A DNA stretch of 64,000 bases from Kribbella catacumbae DSM 19601 (GTDB lineage: Bacteria; Actinomycetota; Actinomycetes; Propionibacteriales; Kribbellaceae): assembly GCF_000372465.1 (NCBI RefSeq), contig NZ_AQUZ01000039.1, positions 1 through 64,000 of the forward strand, read 5' to 3'. The notes under the pieces are model-generated. The model did not search any database and had not been told where the DNA came from. It worked only from the letters and a program-made list of their open reading frames with translations. Numbering within the stretch: position 1 is the first letter of the stretch; each line of letters starts with the position of its first letter. This document shows, one piece after another, positions 43,186 through 55,100 of this stretch. A program made the translations under genes and the position numbers.

Positions 43186-46100
43186 TCATAAACCCAACAA
43201 GGCCATAGCATGGTCCACGATGTCCCTACTCGGCACCTGTTGCCCGGTAATGAAATCGTGCACTCTTCGCTTTTCGTCGCCAGTAAGCTTGCGTCCAATT
43301 CGCTTCTCGACCTCCGTCATCGCGCGATCGAACTCTATATTCTGTTTCGTGTTCTTGCGTGGAATTCCTTCATCTTCGTCCTCATCATGCTGCCGCCGTC
43401 CAGACTTGTCTTTACCCTTGGCCTTGTGTGACTTTGATCCCCGCGATCGCCGCCGGCCAAAGGGGATGTCGAAGGGGTCGTCACCATCGGAGAGGATTCC
43501 GATGGGACCACCTTCTCGCAGGCTCTCGATAAGGTCTACAGCATCTTCGGCGTAGTCCCCAAATGGGGCGACTTCAATGATGACCCGACCGATTGCGTTA
43601 CCAATCTGCGCATGACCATCCATGAGGCGATGATTGCGGTCGACCTCGGCGCGCCTTCTGTCCCAGGCCTTGTTGTGGTCGGCTCGAGAGAACTCACTCC
43701 ACGCTTCTGCGGCACCTTCAGGGTCGTAGCCCCATTGAGCGCGAGCGGCTTCAGCCAATTGAGGATTGCGTTTCGCCCAGTCGTCCCACTCTCGTCTCAG
43801 CTTGGCATCGTGCGCACCATACCAATCCATATCCACGGTTTTGCCTCTAATCCCGATCGCGACTTCGTCAACGGGGGCCTTGCCGTGCACGAAAATGAAT
43901 TGCTCCGGCAACTGGTACGCGCCATCTTCGTAGCGAAGTTGGACAGCCGAGGTAGGCATCATACTCGCTCCAGCCGAGCCGCTCGCAATCTGTCGCTCCG
44001 CGCTTTCCAGCATTTCCGAAATCGACTTAGCAGGCACCTCAAAATTCGTCACCGGCAAGTCAGCCGACCCGGCCTGCGTTATCACCGAACGGTAGGCCTC
44101 ATCGAGTACTGGGAGATCGGGCAGGCTGATTCCGTCGAATACGGGGTGCGGAGCGTCCGCCGGAGGACGCGGTTCGTATGCTAGGGGTTTCGTCTCTGGC
44201 GGTTGATTGCCGCTTTGTTGTGGGTTTCTTGTGCCGCGCGAACTGTTGTCATCTGTCAGGAGGTCCATGTGGACGACCACATGCCCTTCGGATGCTCGGG
44301 CCTTCAATGCGAAGAATAGCGGAAGTCTCTGGCCATTCCAGTAAGCAAATTCGCGGCCAGCGCTATCGGTGTAGACGACCATGTCGAGACGTGGAACATA
44401 GACACCGACTTCGCCCGTCTCAGGCAACAGTTTCACCTGGCTCGCCGTTACGCGATGGGCTTCGGCGACCTTCTTCGAGGCCTGCTCCAGCCGGTACTTC
44501 TTGACTGCCTGCTCCAGTTGGTCACGTGACCAGGCGATACCGGCGCCGATCGCTACTTTTCCGGGTGCGTTTAGTGCTTGCCGGACGATGGTTGACCAGT
44601 CGCGTGATTCGTCGTGGAAGAGCCAACCGTTGGCGGGATTGAGGGCACTGCGGAGCATCGGGTTCACGGCGCCGTCCCATTGGAAATAGCCGTCGCCCGA
44701 TGTTAGGTATGGCTGCCAAATGGCACTGGCTATCCCGAATCCCAAATCGAACGCGTCATCGGCTGGCTGGCGCTTCCTGCCTGCGACTAGATCGCCAGCG
44801 AACGCACCCATCCACCTGGAACTTGCCCGGGCGACCCGGTCGCTGAGTCCTTTGCCCGGAGCCAGGTAGCCGGCCCCGCCGGTGATGGCTCCTGTGATGC
44901 CCGCGGCCGCGACGGCTCTGTAGTCGTAGCCATCCTGTAGTCCCAACCAGTTGGCGACAACTTGCCCTGCCATCTCGCCGGACGCTTGGCCGACTCCGCC
45001 GGCGATTGCGGCCACGGCGCCGCCTGGGCCCCCAACGTAAATGATTGCGGCTGTTACCAGCGCGGCAACGAGGGTCTTGACGGCGTAGACCACGAACTGC
45101 TTGAGGAATAGGTAACTGGGCTTCGGCGGAAGTGGGCGTCGCGGATATGGGGTGGAGTCGCCGATGATGTTGCCGACGTTGTAAGGCCTGAAGGTGTTGG
45201 CGTTGTTGTGAATGTTGCCGACGACGTTCGGGATGCGGTACGTCTTGCCGAGCTCGGTGTCGGGCAGCGGCTCGGTGGGGCCGTTGGCGATGCTGTTTGC
45301 CTCGGCGATGAGGTGCCATAGGGAGCTGTCGCCGAAGTAGAGCTGTGCGATCCCGGCGAGGGTATCGCCGGCGCTGGCGACGTGGCCGGCGACGGTTGGT
45401 GCGGGGTAGGAAGCGCTGATCGGCGTGAAGACATTGGTGAATTCTGCGATTTTCAACGCGGGTGGCCCGCTGTTGATCGTTTCGCTGCCGACGACTGAGA
45501 CCAGACGGCCCCGTGCGTAGCTGAAGTCTTGTTTTCCGGACCTGTCATCGCCGTTCGGGTTGACGGTGGCCTCGTCATTGGTCAGCACGTGGTCGTCGAT
45601 GTCGTATGTGAAACTGCGACGCCTCGTGACCCCGCCGCCCAAGGTGATCGACTGGCCCCGCAGGCGGCCACCCCCGTCGTACTTGAAGGTCGTTTCCCCT
45701 GTCCTCAGGTCCGGCATGCTCGAGGAGACGGTGATCTTCTTTTCCTTGTAGCCGCCGAACTCCATGAAGTACTCGTAGCTGTACGTGTTGGTGAAGGCTG
45801 GCTTCTGGCTGTTGCCCGGCACGGCATCCTGGCGGTAGGAGTACGACCGGAGGATGCCGGCGGGATCGTATGCGTAGTGGTCCGATGTCGAGTTCGGCGC
45901 GTGGCCGGTGTGGTTGGTCGTGATCTGCCGGATGAGCTCGCCGCTCGGCAGATAGAACCTCCCGATCACCGTATCGAGCTGCGGGTTCGTCACGTCGACC
46001 GCCTGGGGGCCGTTCGACTGGATTGCCGCGTAGACGTCTGTCTGTACGATCACACCGCTGCCGGCGACGTGTCGGATCTCGGAGTTCTTCCACGGGCTCG

Positions 46101-49100
46101 ACCCGTTGGCTGGGAGATCTGGGGGAACAGTCCCGGTGGCCGAGTACTCACGCTTGTTGATGCGTTGCGAGACGCCGATCAGGAAGTTCCGGTCGTCGTA
46201 GTCGTAACGCTCTTCGCGGTAATTGATCCATCCGATGGTCCGTCCAGAGGGCGTCTGTCCACCCCCAGTGCTAAGGAACTTCTCCGCGGTCAGGCGACGG
46301 CCGACCTGGTCGTAGGTGATCTTGGTCCCGGTGGAACGGTTGATGGCGCCGGTGATGCCCCCCTCGACGACCTTCATCCGGCCCTCGGCGTCGTAGACGT
46401 GCCATCGGTCGCGGGACTGTTCGGGGGCAGTGGATCCCGGGGGAGTGAAAGTCGCGCTCACCTTCCGCCGGTTGCCGAGTTCGTCGTAGCCGTAGGTCAG
46501 AGCGACCGAGCTACGCTTGTTCGCGGTCACAGGGTCGTTCGCGGGCGTGCTGGACAGAGTGCTGATCCGGCCGAGCGCGTCGTAGCTCGTGATGGTGGTG
46601 CGGCCGATCGGGGACAGCGGTTGAACCTCGTACACCCAGAGGAGTTCGAGGTTCACAAATCTCTTGACGTCGTGCTCACCAGTCCGAGTGAACTTCTCCT
46701 TGGCCAGTTGTCCCAGCGCCGTGTAGTCATAGAGAGTCTCTTCGTTGGTGGCCACGTAGTCGTCTTCGCCGCCTGCTCCGGGAGTGCCCTTCGCCATGAC
46801 CTCGTTGACCCGCTTCAGCAGGCCGTTCTCGTGATAGTCATGATTGCGGAAGCTATTGGTGAAGGCGGCTACCGGGTAGTTCTCCCTCTTGACCTCGCCG
46901 AAGTCGTCGTATTCGTACCCGGTCGTGCGGTTGCCACCGACGGTGCTGCTCAGCAGGCGCCCGAACCGGAAGATGTGCTGGACCGCTTGAGTCGGATCGG
47001 CCGGGTCAGGATCAGCGTCGTAGACCCAGGTCCGGGCCTGGTCGTTGGCGTCGTTCTCGCGGGTCTTGTTGCCGACAATGTCGTACTCACAGGTCGTGAC
47101 TCTGCCGGCATGACTGTTGATCCGGGCGAAGCCTCGCTCGTCGAGCTTGGTGAACGATTGCACGAACGGACCAGTACCGTCCTCCTGCAGCCTCTCGCCG
47201 CTACCGATGCGACGGTTCGCTTGGTCGTACTGGTAGGCATTGAACGCACGCACGATCGGCGTCTGACCAAGTCCGCCGTTGTAAACAACGTTGCCAGCCT
47301 GACGCAGAACTCCGTGACCCGCGACGTTCCCGTTTTTGTCGAAGAGATCGACTTGGACGATCCCCAGCGCATTCTGGACCCCGACCCTGTTGCCGTGGGC
47401 ATCGTACGCGTACCGGGTGGTGATGAGGGTACCGTCCGTTTCCGACATCATCTGGCCGGCCGAGTCGTACCTCCTGCTTCGGCGTCGCTGGACAACAAAG
47501 ACCTGGGGCGTCGCGGGCAGGCTAGAGATATCGACCTCCTCAACAAGGCGGCCGATCAGGTCGTAGCGCAGTTCATGACGAAGGTCCGCAGTGTGGATAG
47601 AACCGCCCAGGTTCGTGACCGTCGTCGGTGGCAGCCGCTGGATCGTGGGCCTGTTGTCAGCGTTGTATTCGTACCTCGTCGTCGAGGACTGACCGAGCAC
47701 GAGACCGTTGTCGTTGCGAACGAACCTCCCCTCGACCCGGCTCTCGACATTGCCCCATCGGTCATGGTCGTCCTGCATCACGAGTGGCGTGACCCGAGTC
47801 GGTGCGTTGTCCACGAGTGCGCTGAAGGTCGGGAGCCGCCGGATGACCCCGCAGCCGAGTTCGTCGTACCCCGTTTCGGTGAGCCGGGTGGCGGTCTCGT
47901 TGCTGTCCGGATTCTTGCCGAGCTGTTCCTGCCGAGTGACCTGGCCTGCAAGGTTGTAGCGGAACCGGGTCTTGCCATCAGAGGAGGTCTTGTCGAACAC
48001 GTGGCCGGCATTGTCGTAGCTGTACAGGGCAACGGCCGCCTTGCTGAGATCGGCCGGCGTCTGCGCAGCCAGGCCCCAGACCTTACGCTCCTCGGTCACC
48101 TCACCGAAGGCGTTGAACAGGGTGCACACGCCGCTCTGCTTGGCCTGCGTGCCCTCAAGGAAGACGTCCAGCGTGTGCGTCTGGCGACCTGCCGCATCGT
48201 AGACGTAGCGCCGTTCCAGGTTGTGCGAGTATGTGAACTGGTCGCCCTGCGCGACGCTCACCGGCTGGACTTCCTTGACGACGCGGCCCGCATAGTCGAC
48301 CTGCTGATGGCTGACGTTGCCCTTGGGGTCGGTCGTTGTGGTGAGGTTGCCCGCGTGGTCGTAGGCAGGCTGCAGGAACAGGTGCTCGCCGGCGCCACCG
48401 CCGTTGGTCCGCATCTGCGTGCGAACATTGCCGAAGCCATCCAGCGTCAAGACGGTCACAGGTGTCGCGGTCACCGGGTTGCGGAACGGATCGACCGCAC
48501 CCGACGCCGCCGTCAGGCGAGGCGGCTCGGTGATCTGATCGACCTGCCCCAGAGAGTTGTAACGGAGACGGGTCACGGCACCCGTTCCGTCCGTCTGCGT
48601 CAGGACCCTGCCGAGCCCGTCGTAGGTGAAGCTCTGCAGGGTGGACACGACGTCGCGCGCGTTGTTCACCTCCACGTACCTGTCGTTGTCGAACTCGCTG
48701 TAGCGCGCACCCAGCCGCCGGACGCTGGTCTGCTGATCGAGTACGTTGTAGGAGAAGGCAGTGATGCGATCACTATCGCTGTCGTTCGCCCCCGGCTCGT
48801 TGGTGCTATCGCTGCCCTGCTGGCCGGGCTCCTTATACTCCACGACCCGGTCCAGGTTGCCCAGCGGGTCGTAGCCCTTGGTCGTGTGATGCTTGAGGGT
48901 GTCGACCGTGCGGACTTCACGTCCCATCGCATCGAAGTAGCGCCACGTGTCCTGCCAGCTGGTGGCATCCAGCTTGACGGCTTCGTGGCGCACCTGGTCG
49001 AAGGCGTTGTAGAAGTACCTCGTTGTCGCCCGGTCTGTGACCAGCGGCGGCTGGGGAGCGTTCTTCCGCTGCAGGCGGTCGCTGTGGTAATAGCTCGCCG

Positions 49101-52100
49101 GCGGCAGCTTGACCTCCCTCTTGCGGCCTGCGTTGTCGTACTTGGTGGTGATGACGCGAGCTTTCGGGTCAGTGCCGAGCTTTCCCGCGATCTCGGCCTC
49201 AGTCCAATGGCTGCCGTTGGGCGGCGTACCGGTGATGGTCACGCCGTGCCGGGTGACGTCCCCTTGTTCGTCGAAGGTGGTGTAAGCGAACGCGACCACG
49301 TGGTTCAAAGCGTCCACGTCGTGCTTGACCCGGCCGAGCCGGTCGTAGGTCTTGTACTCGAACTGGTTCGTTGCCAGGCCAGTGCGGGTCTGGGTCCGGA
49401 CCACGCTGCCGAACACGTCGTACCCGAGCTCAACAGTCCGCCGGAAGCGGCCGGCCGCTTCGTCTTTGTGCACTTTGCCGACCGACAACGGGTCAGCGCC
49501 GGCAGCCGCTGGGTCAGCGAAGTAGCCAGGCAATGCCGTGCTCGTGAGCCGGCCGAGAGTGTCGTAGCCGAAGTCGGTAGTGCGAGCATCGACGGTGTTC
49601 GCCCGTTCTACGGTCTTGCACAGGTTGCCGAACGCGTCGTGGTAGGTCACGTCCTCCAAAGCGACGATTTGGATCGACGGCCTCTGGTCGGGCAGTTGGG
49701 CGAAGACCTCGGCCGCTGGGTTGATCTTGCGGAACACCCGGCCGAGCCGGTCATAGGCGTAGGTACAGACCGCACCGTTCTTGTCGGTGTGATTGGTCCG
49801 GTCGCCCAGTCCGTTGTAGGCGTTGGTCTCGGTGAGACCTTTGGCGTCGGTGCTGGTCAGGAGTCGCCCGACCTTGTCGTAGGTGTACCGCTCACCGCGG
49901 GTGGCTCCGTCGCCCAGCGCGCGGCTGCCGCGACGCTCGACCAGCGCAGCCTCCGTGCGGGGGGTCGAAGCATCAAGCCTGAGGAAATAGCGGCGTTTCT
50001 CGTCAGCCCGTCCGAGCATGTCGTAGGCCGTCTCGCTGAGGGAGCCGTCGGCGCCGACTACGAAACGCTGCCGTCCCAGAAGGTCATAAACAAAGGTGGT
50101 CGTCCGGTCCTTGTTGGTCTTGTTAGCAGCGACTGCGGCGTCGAGCGTGGCTTTGGAGAAGCCGGACAGTTCCATCTCGAGCGCGTACGCCGTGCGTTGC
50201 GTGACTCGACCGAGGGCGTCGTACTCGGTCCTGGTCACTTGGTGCTTGCCCTGCGGCCCTGCGGTGAGGACTCGCACAGAGTAGGCCTGCCGGCCGACGA
50301 TGTCATACACCGAAACCTGACGACGGTCCTCAGCGTTCGGTGTGATCGCGGTCGCAATAGTCGAGGGCTTGTAATCGGTTAGCGCACCGACCGGCGTCAA
50401 GTACTGCGTAGTTTGGGTCGGCCGGCCGAGTGCGTCATAGGCCTGCTCGCTCACCAGATGCTGGGTCGCCTTGCCCTGGCCGTCGCTGGCCGCGACGCGC
50501 AGCGTGAACCTCAATCGCCCCTGGGTGTCGTAGGCGAAGCGTGTGACCCGGTTGCCGGGATTCAGGCGATCCACCGCGGCACTGATCGCGTTCTGGGTGT
50601 ACGTCGTGAGAGTCGGCTTGGCCGCAAACTGCACGGTGGCCACCAGGGCACCCATCGGGTCGTACACGTTCTCGCTAACCGCCCCCAGAGCATCAACGGT
50701 GAACCGCAACCGGTTGTTCGCGTGATAGGCAAACCTGGTGCGCTGGATCAGGGTCAGCGTCTCCTCTCCTCCGTACCCCAGAGCTGTCAGCTCGGCATTG
50801 ACCTCGGCCACGGACAGGCCCGGCGAAGCAGTAGTGTCGAGCGCAGCAATGCGGTCCTCAGGCAAGAGTTGGTCGTAACGGCGCGTCTCGATGACGTTGC
50901 TGTTGGCATCGAAACGGTTCTCGCCGATCGCCCACCCGGTGTCGGTGACTGCGGTCACGGTGAACCGCAACCGGCCGTCCTTGTCGTACGCCAAGATGCT
51001 GCGCTGATCGTTCGCGTTCGCTGCCGGCACCATCGGGCCCGCGATATCACCCAGACCGGCCAAGGTCGCCGCGCCCAGCCGGTTCAGATAGCGACGAGTC
51101 TTGATCAGCCGCCCATTCAAGTCATAGGTGTTCTGGCTGACCTCGCCCTCAGCGTTGATCGCGTGCGTTACCTGCCCGGCCGCGTCGTACACGGTCCAGG
51201 CGCTATTGCCGTCGACGCCTATTACCCGACTGAGCCGGCCCGCAGCGTCGTAGCGATACTGCGTGGTCAGATCCCTGGTGCCGGGCGCACCCGTACCCAG
51301 CACCGTACTGGGCGCATCGATCTGCTTCGTCTTACGTCCCAGGTTGTCAAACTCGTATGTCATCACCTGCTGCGCCGGGCTATCCACCGTACCGTGCTGG
51401 ATAGTCACGGCAGCGAATCCGTCATAGCTGTACTTGGTCGACAGCTTCAACCCACCCGGGTCGACCACGACCTCCAGCAACCGACCATTGCGGTCATAGT
51501 CGTAACTGGTGATCAATTCCGCGCTGGTGCCCTTGCCCTCAGTCACCGTTGCGGTCTGCCCCAAGGCATTGAACAGATAGGCAGTCGTCACGTTGCTCTC
51601 GGACTCGACCTTCCGCTCCCGGACCCGATCCGCGGCGTCGTAGGAGAGCCGCACCAGCATCCCGCGGCCATCCTTGCTGGCTTCCAGCCGGCCACTGGCG
51701 TCATAGGTGTTCTCACGGATCGTCGCGCCGGTCGCGTCGATGACCTTCAGCAGCTGCCCGTCCTTGTTGTACTGGTACTTCGTCGTACCGCCAACGCCGT
51801 CTTCGACCTCAGCGACCTCACCATGCCGATTCTTACGAGTGGTGACCCGCACGTTCTCAGGCGAGGTCGCCGACTCGGCCTGTGTCGAGTCGTCATAGTC
51901 GTAGCGGGTCAGTTGCTGAGAGGGATCCGTCCGCCGGAGGATCCGGCCAAGCGAGTCATGCTCCAACCGCGTCCTACGGCCCAATGGGTCCGTTACCTCG
52001 ATCGTTCGTCCGCCGTCGAGATAGGCAGTGCTCGCGGCATGGCCGGTGCCGTTGACTGATCGGACCGGCCGACCTTGACCGTCGTACGACGTGCGCTGAT

Positions 52101-55100
52101 TGAGACTGATCCCGCCGACATCGGCGGTCTGCGACAACAGCTCACCGCGCAGGTCGTAGTCGAACCGGGTCGTGACCGACCTGGTGCCGCCGAGTCCTGT
52201 GCTAATCGTGCGGGTTTCGGTCTCCAGTTGCCCGAACTGGTTGTAGGTCCGGTTGGTGATGAAGCCTTCGGCATCGGTCAACTTGGTCAGCAGCCCGCGC
52301 CGGTCGTACTCATACGTTGTGAGTTGATCCTCGACGGTGTCGATGGCAGGCAGCTTGCCAGCCAGTTGAGCAGCCGGGCCTCCGGTCAGGATGGCCATGT
52401 TCTGCGCCGTGATCCGGGTGGCATACCGGCGTACGGAGGAGACCTGTCCGTTGGCGTCGTAGTTGGTCTCGGCCACCTCGCGCTCGGCGTTGATGGTGTG
52501 GGTCAGCCGATCCTCGCCGTCGTAGAAGGACAGCGTCGCGTCGTTGGTCGGATTGATGGCCTTCGCCCGACGTCCGCGCTTGTCGTACTCGTACCGCGCG
52601 CCACGGCTCGCGATCGCCGCATCGATCACCGGCTGGGTGGGATCGACCGGCAGGGTCGCGTCACCCTCACCACCTAGGGCTCCGGTTGCCTCACCGAACG
52701 CGTTGAGCCGGGTTCGCCCGGCACGCTGCTCGCCCGCGCCGACAGCAAGCACCTCGCGGACCAACCGGCCCGCGTTGTCGTACTCGTTGCGTGTCACCGT
52801 GCCGTCGGTGGCAATGAGCCGACTCACTCGGCCCAGGTCGTCGAACTCGACTGTAGTAGTGACTTTCCCGCTGCCCGCCTTGGCCTTCAGGCTCGCCAAG
52901 GTGTCAGTGGGCAACACGGTGACAGCGTTCCGATAACGCAGGTCCTGCTGCGTGTTGGTCTCGGCGTTGTACACCGTTTCGGTCAGGAAGCCGCGCTCGT
53001 CGACCGAGCCGACAACCGCACCTTGGCCGTCGTAGTACAGGTAGCTGCGCAGCCCGCTGGCATCCGTTGGTCGCCATGCGGCAAGCACATCCTCGACCGG
53101 CTCCGAAGCCAGCGGCGCAACGGATCGTGGCGCTGCCTTCTTCACCTCGAGCGGGACGGCTCTGTCCGACGACTGCCCGCCTGAATCGGTGGTCCGAATT
53201 ACCACTTGATGCCGTCCGACCGCAGCCGTCGTGCCCGTGATGACCCCGGTCGCCGAGTTCACCGACAGTCCCTCCGGCAGGCCGCTCACCGCGCTGTAGG
53301 TCAGCCGTGTGCCCTCCGGATCCACCGCGGGCGGCAGCGCATAGCTCAGCAGAGAACCCGCGGTCATCACGATCGGCACCGCCTTCGCCGAGGTGGGCGG
53401 ACGGTTGTTCCCGGAGATCCCGATCACAGGAAACTTGACGTCCACGCTGAACGCGACCGTCACGGTCCGGCCGAGGCTGTCCTCGGCCCGAAGCTCGACC
53501 GAGTCGAGGCGCACCGCAGTCGGCGTACCGCTCAGCACGCGGGTATTCGGATCGAACTGCATCCACGCTGGCTTGGACACGACGCTGTAGGTCAGCGGCT
53601 GCTCGTCCGGATCCGTTGCCGGCGGCACCGTCACGGGCGAGCCGTCGGGTCGCTTGAACGGTACCTGGAACTCGGCCGGTTGTGTCGGCACTGCCGTCCA
53701 GGTCGGCCCGTTGTTGGTCACCGTCACGGTGAAACTCTGCTCGGCGAACAGGCCCTGCTGGTCGGTGACCCGGGCGGTCAACGTGGAGACCCCGGCGGCC
53801 GTGGGTGTGCCGCTGATCCTGCGATCGGCAGCCGAGAAGGCCAGCCCCGCAGGCAGCGGCGAGCGCAACGAGTACACCAACTGTCCGGCAGGGGGCTCGA
53901 TGTCCGTCGCCGCCGGCAGGATCAGGCTGTAACCCGCCTTACCCCTCGGCGCAGTGCTGTTCGGAAGCGTCGTCCACGTCGGCGGGGTGTTGACCACGGT
54001 GATGGTGACGGTTCTATTGGCCGTCCTGGTGCGCTGATCGTCGGCCTTCACGATCACGCTATACGACGTGAGCGTGGTCGGCACGGTGCCCTTCAAGATG
54101 GCGGAACCAGTAGTGGTATCGAGTGTCAGCCAGCCTGGCCAGGTACCGATCTTGCTGTAGACCAGATCGTCGCCATCCGGGTCGAACGCGGGCAGGAGGT
54201 ATTCAAACAGTCGACCGCCGACCGCGGTCAGACTCGTCGCTCCGCCCCAAACCGGGTCAGCGACGTTGGCGGCGGCTGGGCTGCGCTTGTTGTACCGGAT
54301 GGTTTCGGAGAGTCGACCGGCGGCACCGTACTTGTACTCAGTCAGGTAACCCAGGGGGTCGACGACACCGACCTGGCGGTCGTCGCGGTCATAGAAGAAC
54401 CGTGACACGCGGCCACCGGTCTGCTGCTGCGTGACCAGCGACCTGCCGTCATAGCCGGTGGTCGAGACCGTGCCGACGGCGTCGGTCACCGTCGTGCGTC
54501 GGTTCGAGGAGTCGTAGGCGTAGCGGGTGACGCGATCATGGACGGTATCGACCACCACATCCACGTTCGTGGTACCGAGAGTCAGGGAGTTCTTGGTGAC
54601 GGTATTGGTGCCGGCGTCGTACCAGGTGCTGGTATTCGCCACGTTGCGGTACTGCGTCTGCACTATGACTCGTCCGTTGGCGTCGTACTCCAGACCGGTG
54701 ACCGCGCCCGTCACGTCAACCGTGAACCTAGCCCGATCAGCCGCATCGTAGAAGATGAACTCCCGCCCGCCTTGCGGGTCCTCGGCCATCCGCAGCCGCC
54801 CGGCCTCGTCGTACACGTTCTTGTCCGTGCGACTTGCACCACTGCCGCTCTGCGTCACCTCGACCAACCGGCCGCGGTTGTCGAAGCGGCGGGAATCCAC
54901 CAGGCCAGCTGCCGTAGTCAACTGGATCTTGCTGTTGGCATCGTCGTACGCCGTGCTGCTGTTTCCACCAGCGTTGGTGGCCTGGGTCACCCGGCCAAGA
55001 CCATCGCGTACAACGCTGGACACGATCGTCCGCCTAGTGCGGCCGGCCCCGCGCCCGACGACGGTCTCCAGCAAATCACCATGCGCGTCATAGATGTACT

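Noticed and set aside
42863..43555. Plus-strand frames between the IS3 end and the 3' part of rhs2 as a possible immunity or toxin gene.
   Set aside because: Wrong orientation for an rhs immunity gene, mostly antisense to rhs2, low-complexity composition, no start signals.
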